Shown here piece by piece: positions 1 through 5,957 of a stretch of 6,415 nt of DNA (the first letter of the stretch is position 1; each line of letters begins with the position of its first letter). A model generated the notes under the pieces. That model ran no database searches. It worked only from the letters and a program-made list of their open reading frames with translations, and was not told the origin of the DNA. The position numbers and the translations under genes were made by a program. This DNA is from Pseudomonadota bacterium (GTDB taxonomy: Bacteria > Pseudomonadota > Gammaproteobacteria > Burkholderiales > Burkholderiaceae_E): the NCBI GenBank assembly GCA_023389175.1, contig JAEWEW010000021.1, forward strand, positions 1 through 6,415. The letters are read 5' to 3'.

Positions 1-3
1 GGA

Positions 4-21
4 CCGGCGCGTCAGCGCCGG
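4..21. terminator. GC-rich hairpin downstream of greB, possible weak terminator
   Basis: A perfect inverted repeat, CCGGCGC-gtca-GCGCCGG (7-bp stem, 4-nt loop), lies about 75 nt past the greB stop. A second, weaker hairpin (GCTCC at 64-68, GGAGC at 75-79) lies nearer the stop. Neither is followed by a T-run on either strand, so intrinsic termination is only a guess; the stem could instead stabilise the 3' end of the pmbA-greB transcript. The rest of 1-96 shows no recognisable gene. A plus-strand frame from outside the window ends at a TGA at 32-34, but too little of it is visible to call. Confidence 0.3.
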
Positions 22-96
22 CGCGCCCTCATGAGCGGCGCCCCGCGCACCCCCGCCCCGCGCGCTCCCCCAACGGAGCCGCCTTCCAGCGAAGAA

Positions 97-654
97 TCAG
101 GCAGCGGGATACTCGACCGACTCGATGTCGACGTCCATGCGCCCCTGCGGCGTAACGATCGCCACCGTATCGCCCTCCCGCGCCTTGATCAGCGCCTTGG
201 CCACCGGCGAGATCCAGCTGATGCGGCCGTTGAGCGGATCGAGCTCGTCGATGCCGACGATCTGCACGCGGCGCACGGTGCCGTCGGGCTCGCGGTAGGT
301 GACTTGGGCACCGAAGAAGATCTGGTCGTTGCCGGCATGCACCGACGGATCAACCACCTCGGCCTTGTCGAGGCGGCGGGTGAGGAAGCGAATGCGCCGG
401 TCGATCTCGCGCAGGCGCTTCTTGCCGTAGATGTAGTCGCCGTTCTCGGAACGGTCGCCGTTGGAGGCGGCCCAGGAGACGGTCTGCACGACCTCGGGGC
501 GGTCGACGTCGAGCAGGCGGGTGAGCTCGTCGCGCAGGGCCTGGTAGCCCTGGCGGGTGATGTAGTTCTTGCCGCCCGGGATGGCAGGCTCGGCCGCCTC
601 CAGGTCGTCGTCCTCGGGCGCGTCGCCGTCGTCGCGCACGAAGGCCTTGCTCAT
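97..654 (-). CDS. greB: Transcription elongation factor GreB
   Basis: GreB enters the secondary channel of RNA polymerase and stimulates the intrinsic cleavage of backtracked RNA, so that stalled complexes can resume. The 185-residue product has the family architecture. An N-terminal coiled coil (about residues 30-100) carries the tip motif GDRSENGDYIYGKKRLREID (66-85), with the acidic tip residues D67 and E70 that coordinate the catalytic Mg2+. A C-terminal FKBP-like domain follows (about 110-185; FFGAQVTY, ISWISPVAKALI, GDTVAI). The DRSENGDYIYGKK form of the tip resembles GreB rather than GreA. Compared with E. coli GreB (158 aa) there is an acidic N-terminal tail of about 27 residues (RDDGDAPEDDDLEAAE), a form I recall from other high-GC proteobacterial GreB proteins. 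The ATG start is supported by a strong Shine-Dalgarno, GGAGG, at 660-664. It lies 22 nt after pmbA, probably in the same transcript. Confidence 0.96.
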   Translation of the reverse strand: MSKAFVRDDGDAPEDDDLEAAEPAIPGGKNYITRQGYQALRDELTRLLDVDRPEVVQTVSWAASNGDRSENGDYIYGKKRLREIDRRIRFLTRRLDKAEVVDPSVHAGNDQIFFGAQVTYREPDGTVRRVQIVGIDELDPLNGRISWISPVAKALIKAREGDTVAIVTPQGRMDVDIESVEYPAA

Positions 655-659
655 GCTCC

Positions 660-664
660 CCTCC
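660..664 (-). promoter_or_regulatory. Shine-Dalgarno of greB
   Basis: On the minus strand GGAGG sits at -10 to -6 from the greB ATG, an ideal match and spacing. It fixes the greB start and suggests efficient independent re-initiation inside the pmbA-greB transcript. This contrasts with pmbA and darP, which have no such site. Confidence 0.75.
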
Positions 665-676
665 GAACCGCCGCCG

Positions 677-2080
677 TTAACCGGCGACCGCCATCGACTC
701 GATCAGGATCGAGCCGGTCTCCTTGGTGCCGCGGCTGATGGTGTCGGCGCCGACAGCCACGATGGACTTGAACATGTCCGCGAGATTGCCGGCGACGGTG
801 ATCTCCTCCACCGGATACTGGATGACGCCGCCCTCCACCCAGAAGCCGCTCGCCCCGCGCGAATAGTCGCCGGTCACGTAGTTCACGCCCTGCCCCATCA
901 CCTCGGTGAGCAGCAGCCCGGTATCGAGCTTGCGCAGCATGGTCTCGAAGTCGTCGCCGCGCCGGGTCCGCCGGCTCGTGAGCCGCAGGTTGTGCGACCC
1001 ACCGGCGTTGCCGGTGGTCGGCATGCCGAGCTTGCGCGCGCTGTAGCTGGACAGGAAGTAACCCTCGACGACCCCGTTGCGCACCACGTCGCGCGCCGCG
1101 GTGGCCACGCCCTCGTCGTCGAACGGCCCGCTGCCCATGGCGCCGGGGAGGAAGGGATCCTCGTGGATGTCGACATGGTCCGGGAAGATCTGCTTGCCGA
1201 GCGAATCGACGAGGAAGCTGGTCCGGCGATAGAGCGCCGAGCCACTGGTCGCCTGCACGAAGCTGCCGAGCAGCCCGAGCGCGAGCGGCGCCTCGTAGAG
1301 CACCGGCACCTTGCGGGTGCTGAGCTTGCGCGCGCCGAGGCGCGCCAGCGCCCGCTGGGCGGCGTATCGTCCCACCGCCTTCGGGTCAGGCAGCCGCGAG
1401 GCGGAACGGTTGGATGCGTACCAGTCGTCCCGCTGCATCTGGGCGCCGCGCTTGGCGATCGGCGAGCAGCTGATGGTGTGCCGGCTGTATGGATAGCCGC
1501 CGCTGAAGCCGAGGGTGTTGGCCGCGATGAAGTGGCCGTGATCGACCGAGACGCTCGCGCCGTCGCCGTTGCGCACCAGGGGGCTCACCTCGAAGCTTGC
1601 CTGCTCGATCTCGCGCGCGACATCGATCGCCTCGTCCACCGGGACGTTCCACGGATCGAACAGCTTCAGCTTGGCGGCAATGGCGTTTCCGTCGCGGCAG
1701 AGCCGGTCCTCGTCGGGCAGGCCGGCGAACGGATCCTCGCCGGTGATGCATGCGATGTCGTAGGCGGCGCGCACGGTGCGCGCGAGCGCCTCCGGGGAGA
1801 AATCGCTGGTGCTCGCGTGGCCGCGGCGGGTGCCGACATACACGGTGATCCCGAGCCCCTTGTCGCGCGTCTGCTCGATGGTCTCGACCTTGCCCTTGCG
1901 CACGGTCACCGAGAGGCCACAGGACTCCGAGACCTCGCTCGCGGCCGCGGTGCCGCCGAGCGCGAGCGCCTGCTGCATCACGTCCTGCGTGAGCTGCTCG
2001 AAATCACCCTGTCGGTAGTCGAAAAGCCGGGACGGATCGGCGACACGCGAGCGCGCGGCGGAGGAGCTCGTCTTTTTCAT
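677..2080 (-). CDS. pmbA: Metalloprotease-family protein PmbA (TldE)
   Basis: PmbA (TldE) is the partner subunit of the TldD/TldE protease, a cytoplasmic complex that trims unfolded peptides. In E. coli it is known for microcin B17 maturation and CcdA antitoxin degradation. TldD supplies the HExxxH zinc site; PmbA lacks it, and none is seen here. The 467-residue product aligns with E. coli PmbA (about 450 aa) almost throughout. Landmarks are LGITVY (76-81), the RKLSTRKVPVLYE segment (251-263), LYRRTSFLVDSLGKQIFPD (283-301), SSYSARKLGMPTTGNAGG (344-361), TGDYSRGASGFWVEGG (403-418) and ITVAGNL (427-433). The ATG at 2080 gives about 14 residues more than E. coli. A later ATG (codon 35, with AGGA before it) would cut into conserved N-terminal sequence, so 2080 is preferred although no Shine-Dalgarno precedes it. 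tldD is not in the window. The divergent pairing with darP is also found in E. coli. Confidence 0.96.
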   Translation of the reverse strand: MKKTSSSAARSRVADPSRLFDYRQGDFEQLTQDVMQQALALGGTAAASEVSESCGLSVTVRKGKVETIEQTRDKGLGITVYVGTRRGHASTSDFSPEALARTVRAAYDIACITGEDPFAGLPDEDRLCRDGNAIAAKLKLFDPWNVPVDEAIDVAREIEQASFEVSPLVRNGDGASVSVDHGHFIAANTLGFSGGYPYSRHTISCSPIAKRGAQMQRDDWYASNRSASRLPDPKAVGRYAAQRALARLGARKLSTRKVPVLYEAPLALGLLGSFVQATSGSALYRRTSFLVDSLGKQIFPDHVDIHEDPFLPGAMGSGPFDDEGVATAARDVVRNGVVEGYFLSSYSARKLGMPTTGNAGGSHNLRLTSRRTRRGDDFETMLRKLDTGLLLTEVMGQGVNYVTGDYSRGASGFWVEGGVIQYPVEEITVAGNLADMFKSIVAVGADTISRGTKETGSILIESMAVAG

Positions 2081-2085
2081 CGAAG

Positions 2086-2095
2086 TATCATATCA
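2086..2095 (-). promoter_or_regulatory. Candidate extended -10 promoter of pmbA, overlapping a darP -10
   Basis: On the minus strand the 18-bp pmbA/darP gap reads TGATATGAT, an extended -10 (TG-n-TATGAT, hexamer at 2092-2087). The A of the pmbA ATG (2080) falls exactly seven bases past the hexamer, at the expected +1. On the plus strand TATCAT (2086-2091), a 5/6 match to TATAAT, places +1 at about 2098-2099, the A of the darP ATG. No -35 consensus is apparent for either. The two elements share bases, so both polymerases could not bind at once. This is read from sequence only; transcription starts are inferred. Confidence 0.45.
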
Positions 2096-2098
2096 GCC

Positions 2099-2686
2099 AT
2101 GAGAGCGCGACGATCCCGGGGCACGACGGCCGCCGCCACGACCGCCGCCGCGACGCAGATGCGCCACGGCGCGCCGGGCGACGACGACCGCCAGGACCGT
2201 CCCAGCAAGACGCGGCGCAAGAAGCAGAGCCACGCGCTGCAGGCGCTCGGCGAACGGCTGGTGGCGCTCTCGCCGGACAAGCTCTCGCACATGCCGATCG
2301 ACGAGCCGCTGCGCGACGCGGTCCAGCAGGCGCAACGCATCACCAGCCACGAGGGCCGGCGCCGGCAGCTGCAGTACATCGGGCGCCTGATGCGCGAGGC
2401 GGACGCCCAGGCGATCGCCGATGCCTTCGCGGCCGACGACGCCCGGCACCGCGGGCTGGTCGGGGCGATGCACGCCGCCGAGCGCTGGCGCGACGGCCTG
2501 ATCGATGCGAGCCTCGAGCTTCGCGACTTCCTGACGCGCTATCCCGGCGGCGCCGCCGTACCGCTCGCGGAGCTCGTCACCGGCGCCCGTCGCGAGCGGG
2601 CCGAGGAGCGACCGCCGCGAGACGCGCGCACGCTGTTTCGCGAACTTCACCGGATCATCGCCGACCATGAGCTCGAACGACACTGA
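2099..2686 (+). CDS. darP: Ribosome biogenesis factor DarP (YjgA, DUF615)
   Basis: DarP (YjgA) binds late 50S precursors near the peptidyl-transferase centre and helps large-subunit maturation. From the ATG at 2099 the product is 195 aa (E. coli 183). It is helical, basic and shows the family core: RPSKTRRKKQSHALQALGERL (34-54, E. coli-like spacing), the P-I-D segment (66-68), AQRITSHEGRRRQLQYIGRLMR (78-99), and a C-terminal RPPRDARTLFRELHRII (171-187). The hallmark EGRRRQLQxIG is conserved. The start is uncertain: the first 20 codons are Arg then Thr/Ala low complexity from a 15-bp tandem repeat, and a second in-frame ATG at 2159 would give 175 aa with a more family-like N-terminus. Neither start has a Shine-Dalgarno. 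The gene is divergent from pmbA and overlaps mog by 20 nt, suggesting a darP-mog transcript. Confidence 0.93.
   Translation: MRARRSRGTTAAATTAAATQMRHGAPGDDDRQDRPSKTRRKKQSHALQALGERLVALSPDKLSHMPIDEPLRDAVQQAQRITSHEGRRRQLQYIGRLMREADAQAIADAFAADDARHRGLVGAMHAAERWRDGLIDASLELRDFLTRYPGGAAVPLAELVTGARRERAEERPPRDARTLFRELHRIIADHELERH
2123..2152 (+). repeat. 15-bp tandem duplication at the darP 5' end
   Basis: Two adjacent 15-bp units (2123-2137 and 2138-2152; 13 of 15 identical) encode TTAAA twice. They lie between the two possible darP starts, so they are either a disordered N-terminal tail or part of a 5' leader. Confidence 0.6.
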
Positions 2687-3308
2687 CGCCCGGAACGACC
2701 CCGACCGCCCGCTGCGGGTCGGCCTCGTCTCCATCAGCGATCGCGCTTCCACCGGGCAGTACCAGGACCAAGGCATTCCGGCGCTGGTCGAATGGCTGGG
2801 CAAGGCGATCACCACGCCGTGGACGCACGAGGCCCGGCTGATCCCGGACGAGCAGGCCGGCATCGAGGCGACGCTGGTGGAGCTGGTGGACCGGTCCGGC
2901 TGCGACCTTGTGCTGACCACCGGCGGGACCGGACCGGCGCCGCGCGACGTCACGCCGGAGGCGACGCTCGCGGTTGCCCACAAGGTCATGCCGGGCTTCG
3001 GCGAGCAGATGCGCGCGATCAGCCTGAACTTCGTGCCGACCGCGATCCTCTCGCGCCAGGTCGCCGTGATCCGCGGCGGCGCCCTGATCGTGAACCTGCC
3101 CGGCCAGCCGAAGTCGATTCGCGAGACGCTGGAGGGCCTGCGCGATGCCGACGGCAATGTCCTCGCCGCCGGCATCTTCGCGGCCATCCCTTACTGCCTG
3201 GACCTGATCGGGGCGCCGTACATCGAAACCGACCCGGCGGTCTGCAAGGCGTTCCGGCCGAAGTCCGCCATTCGCCCGCCTCGAGACGCGTCACGCGGGT
3301 CACCCTGA
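2667..3308 (+). CDS. mog: Molybdopterin adenylyltransferase Mog (MogA)
   Basis: Mog adenylylates molybdopterin with ATP to give MPT-AMP, the intermediate into which MoeA inserts molybdate, a late step of molybdenum cofactor synthesis in the cytoplasm. The 213-residue product matches E. coli Mog (195 aa) closely along its length: LRVGLVSISDRASTGQYQD (16-34), RLIPDE (57-62), the MPT-binding TTGGTGPAPRDVTPEAT (84-100), MPGFGEQMR (108-116), NFVPTAILSRQ (121-131) and NLPGQPKS (143-150). D61 and D94 correspond to E. coli D49 and D82, residues required for activity. The product has a 12-residue hydrophilic N-terminal extension and a short basic C-terminal tail. The start codon lies inside darP (20-nt overlap, different frame) with no clear Shine-Dalgarno, suggesting translational coupling. 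No other molybdenum cofactor gene is in the window. mog converges on relA, with 17 bp between stops. Confidence 0.97.
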   Translation: MSSNDTDARNDPDRPLRVGLVSISDRASTGQYQDQGIPALVEWLGKAITTPWTHEARLIPDEQAGIEATLVELVDRSGCDLVLTTGGTGPAPRDVTPEATLAVAHKVMPGFGEQMRAISLNFVPTAILSRQVAVIRGGALIVNLPGQPKSIRETLEGLRDADGNVLAAGIFAAIPYCLDLIGAPYIETDPAVCKAFRPKSAIRPPRDASRGSP

Positions 3309-3325
3309 TCGACGGTCCGCCCGGG

Positions 3326-5743
3326 TCAATAGCGGGTGCAGCCGCCGACGCCCGCGATCTGCAGCAGGTTCGACATCACCTGCGCGAGCCGCTGTGCGCT
3401 GGTCACCTCGACGATGAAATTGAAGCGCGCGACATCGCCGCGGGTGTTGCTGCGCACGGAAAGCACGTTCAACCGCTCGCGCGCGAATGCCTCGATGATG
3501 TCGCGCAGCAGGTCCGGCCGGTCGCTCGCGTCGATCTGCAGCCCCACCGGATAGCGGCGCTCGACCGGCTGGCCGCCGCGGCCGCGCGCCGGCCGCTCCC
3601 AGTCTCCCCAGGAGGCCGGCAGCACCCGCTCCGGCGCCCGCTGCGCGAGCTGCGCGAAGCTGCGGCAACCGTCCCGATGCACGCTGACGCCCTTGCCCCG
3701 CGTGACGAACCCGACGATCGGATCCGGCGGCGCCGGATGGCAGCAGCGGGCGAGCTGGGTCAGCAAGAAGTCCACGCCCACGACCAGCACCGGGTTGCCG
3801 CCTGGCCGCTGGCTGCCCGGGCGCAGCAGCGTCGTCGTATCCGGCAGCGGGATCGCGGCGCCAGCCTCCCCCGGCCGCACGAGCGGCGCCGGGCCGATAC
3901 CGGACGAGCGGATTGCCTCCTCCAGCGCCCGGGCGCCGATGGTTTCGCGCGCGACCGCTGTGAACAGCGCCGCTGCCGACGGCTGGTCGAGGCGGTGGGC
4001 AAGCTCCTCCAGCGACAGCAGCGTGCGGCCCTCGCGGGCGAGCGCCTTCTCCACCTTGGCGCGTCCGGCGGCAAGCTCCTGGTCCCGCGCCTGCGCGTTG
4101 AACCACTGCCGAACCTTGCTTCGGGCGCGGCCGCTGCGGATGTAGCCGAGCGCGGGATTGAGCCAGTCGCGCGACGGCCCGGGCTCCGGTCCGCCGGCGC
4201 CTGCGCCGCGGGCGGCGGTGATCTCCACCACCTGGCCGTTGGCGAGCGACGTGTTGAGCGGGACGATCCGGCCGTCCACCTTGGCGCCGCGGCAGCGATG
4301 GCCGAGCGTGGAATGCAGGTGGTAGGCGAAGTCCACCGGCGTCGATCCGGCCGGCAGCTCGATCACCCGCCCCTGCGGCGTCAGCACGAAGATGCTGGAA
4401 TCATCGGTGGTACGGGCCTCTTCCGTGCCGAACCGCGCGCCGATCTCCTGCTGCCACGCGAGCAGATGCCGCAGCCACGAAAGCCTTCCCGCCTGGTCGG
4501 CGCCGGCGACCTCCGGTCCGGACGGCGCGAGCCCGGACGGCGCCAGCCCGCCGGGTGACGCTGCCGTGGTGGCCTCCTTGTAGCGCCAGTGCGCGGCCAC
4601 GCCGTACTCGGCTTCCTCGTGCATCTCCCGGGTGCGGATCTGGACCTCCAGCGTACGGTCGTCGTCGGCGACCACCACCTCGTGCAGCGATCGATAGCCG
4701 TTGGGCTTGGGCCTCGCGATGTAGTCGTCGAACTCGCCCGGCACCGGTTCCCAGCGCTCGTGCACGACATCGAGCGCCGCATAGCAGTCCGCCACCGAGC
4801 CCACCAGCACCCGCACCGCGCGCAGGTCGTGCAGCTGCTCGATGGCGAGCGCCTTGCTCTTCAGCTTGTTGTGGATGCTGTAGAGGTGCTTGGGGCGGCC
4901 GGTCACTCGCGCCTCGATGCCGCGCTGCTCGAGCAGCGCGGCCAGCTCGTCGGCGGACCGGGCGACGAAGCGCTCGCGCTCGGCGCGCTTGGCCTCCACG
5001 CGCCGGGCGAGATCCCGATAGACCTCCGGCTGGGTGCAGCGGAACGCCAGGTCCTCCATCTCCCACTTCAGGCGGAAGAGCCCGAGCCGGTTCGCGAGTG
5101 GCGCGAGCACCGTGAGCGCCTCGTGCGCCGCCGGGAAGGACGCCGGCTTCCCGGCCAGGCCGTCGGCCACCGCGCGGCGCAGGTTCTGCAGGCACGAGGC
5201 GAGCCGGACCATCACCACGCGCACGTCCCGCGCCATCGCCATCGTCATCCGGCGCAGCGTCTCGGCCTGGTGGCGCCCGCCCTGCATCGACGCGTCGGCG
5301 GGACCCAGCGAGAGCGCGAGCAGCCGGCTCGAACTGTCCAGCAGCGCTGCAACCGTGCCGGCCAGGTCTTCGCCCAGCCAGCGGGCAAGCTCGGGCTCGT
5401 CCGGGGGAGGCTGGCTGCAGGCGAGCACGCCGACCAGCCGGGTGACCCGGTCCGCGCGCTGGGCCTCCAGGATCGACGCGACGCCGCAGCCGTGGTCGCG
5501 TGCCGCTTCGCCGGTGAGCCGGGTCCAGGCAAGCGGCTGGTCGCCGTGCCGGTCCAGCCAGCCGAGCGCCTGCTCGAGCGCGCCCTGCAGCACGTCCCGC
5601 GCCGGCGCGGGCGGCCCGATCGGCAGGCTCCTCCCCGGCGGCGCCGCGACCTGTCCCTGCGCCGACGCCACTGGAACCGTTGGAACCGCCGGAGCCGCCG
5701 TCGGCGACCTCGCCGGATGTCCCGATTCGCGGGCCGAACCCAT
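3326..5743 (-). CDS. relA: GTP pyrophosphokinase RelA ((p)ppGpp synthetase I)
   Basis: RelA binds ribosomes stalled with uncharged tRNA and transfers pyrophosphate from ATP to GDP/GTP, making (p)ppGpp for the stringent response. The 805-aa product (E. coli 744) shows, in order: an Ala/Pro-rich N-terminal tail (to about 50); an inactive HD-like domain (about 50-215) lacking the HD pair and with ASCLQN where hydrolases have ADRLHN; the synthetase domain with GRPKHLYSIHNKL (282-294), HDLRAVR (D306), EFDD (337-340), PKPNGYRSLH (345-354) and EVQIRT (E366); a TGS domain (about 451-510); a helical region with SRDWLNPALGYI; a zinc-finger region (CC 667-668, H689, C693); and a C-terminal ACT domain (about 731-805). 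EFDD is the ExDD motif of monofunctional RelA; bifunctional Rel/SpoT enzymes have RxKD. The ATG at 5743 is chosen because GGAG lies at -10 to -7; a GTG at 5809 would give 827 aa but has only GAAG directly abutting it. D306 and E366 match the metal-binding residues of Rel enzymes. Confidence 0.96.
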   Translation of the reverse strand: MGSARESGHPARSPTAAPAVPTVPVASAQGQVAAPPGRSLPIGPPAPARDVLQGALEQALGWLDRHGDQPLAWTRLTGEAARDHGCGVASILEAQRADRVTRLVGVLACSQPPPDEPELARWLGEDLAGTVAALLDSSSRLLALSLGPADASMQGGRHQAETLRRMTMAMARDVRVVMVRLASCLQNLRRAVADGLAGKPASFPAAHEALTVLAPLANRLGLFRLKWEMEDLAFRCTQPEVYRDLARRVEAKRAERERFVARSADELAALLEQRGIEARVTGRPKHLYSIHNKLKSKALAIEQLHDLRAVRVLVGSVADCYAALDVVHERWEPVPGEFDDYIARPKPNGYRSLHEVVVADDDRTLEVQIRTREMHEEAEYGVAAHWRYKEATTAASPGGLAPSGLAPSGPEVAGADQAGRLSWLRHLLAWQQEIGARFGTEEARTTDDSSIFVLTPQGRVIELPAGSTPVDFAYHLHSTLGHRCRGAKVDGRIVPLNTSLANGQVVEITAARGAGAGGPEPGPSRDWLNPALGYIRSGRARSKVRQWFNAQARDQELAAGRAKVEKALAREGRTLLSLEELAHRLDQPSAAALFTAVARETIGARALEEAIRSSGIGPAPLVRPGEAGAAIPLPDTTTLLRPGSQRPGGNPVLVVGVDFLLTQLARCCHPAPPDPIVGFVTRGKGVSVHRDGCRSFAQLAQRAPERVLPASWGDWERPARGRGGQPVERRYPVGLQIDASDRPDLLRDIIEAFARERLNVLSVRSNTRGDVARFNFIVEVTSAQRLAQVMSNLLQIAGVGGCTRY
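4518..4547 (-). repeat. 15-bp tandem duplication in the RelA synthetase-TGS linker
   Basis: Two adjacent 15-bp units (4518-4532 and 4533-4547) differ at one base and encode GLAPS twice on the relA strand. They fall in a Gly/Ala/Pro/Ser-rich linker (about residues 391-420) between the synthetase and TGS domains. The unit length is a multiple of three, so the frame is kept. Confidence 0.75.
5672..5698 (-). repeat. Three 9-bp units in the RelA N-terminal tail
   Basis: TGGAACCGT (5672-5680), TGGAACCGC (5681-5689) and CGGAGCCGC (5690-5698) are consecutive related 9-mers. On the relA strand they encode part of an Ala/Pro/Val/Thr-rich stretch (TAAPAVPTVPVA) ahead of the folded domains. The third unit has diverged. 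Confidence 0.5.
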
Positions 5744-5749
5744 CTGCCT

Positions 5750-5753
5750 CTCC
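5750..5753 (-). promoter_or_regulatory. Shine-Dalgarno deciding the relA start
   Basis: GGAG on the minus strand lies at -10 to -7 of the ATG at 5743, inside a purine-rich run. It supports initiation there rather than at the GTG at 5809, which lacks a properly spaced site. Confidence 0.6.
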
Positions 5754-5838
5754 GCTCCCCCTACGCCCCAGGCGCCGGCCACCGCGGCAGCGGTCGCCTG
5801 CCGTCCCACCTTCGCGGATCGCCGTTCGTCGACCGCCT

Positions 5839-5844
5839 ATTGTA
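5839..5844 (-). promoter_or_regulatory. Candidate -10 element upstream of relA
   Basis: TACAAT on the minus strand matches TATAAT at five of six positions in the gap between relA and the divergent regulator, and would place +1 near 5832. That leaves a leader of about 90 nt before the preferred ATG. No good -35 lies at 16-18 bp spacing, so the call is weak. The rest of 5810-5957 shows no clear plus-strand promoter; an 8-bp palindrome GGGATCCC at 5891-5898 is its only visible symmetry. Confidence 0.3.
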
Positions 5845-5957
5845 GAAGCCCCCTGTCGCTGATCTGCGGGCGTTCGTGAGGAATGTCCTCGGGGATCCCG
5901 GGCAACCCTGCTGGAATGCCGGTCATGGGAGCACTGCCTTTCGCGCCTGCGATCACC

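Noticed and set aside
569..2098. Long plus-strand open frame antisense to pmbA, in frame with darP
   Set aside because: It is a shadow frame: GC-rich coding DNA has few stops on the opposite strand. The translation is His/Arg/Ala/Gly-rich with no recognisable domain, while pmbA on the minus strand aligns end to end with its family. It does not represent an N-terminal extension of DarP.
3309..3325. Bidirectional terminator between convergent mog and relA
   Set aside because: The 17-bp gap and its flanks contain only short palindromes (for example GACGCGTC at 3285-3292), with no stable stem-loop and no T-run on either strand.
2792..4558. Plus-strand open frame across mog and the relA 3' half
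   Set aside because: It overlaps two strongly supported genes in another frame or strand, has Arg/Ala/Gly-biased composition and no domain.
4589..5845. Plus-strand open frames antisense to the relA 5' half
   Set aside because: These are compositional shadows of relA with no family resemblance.
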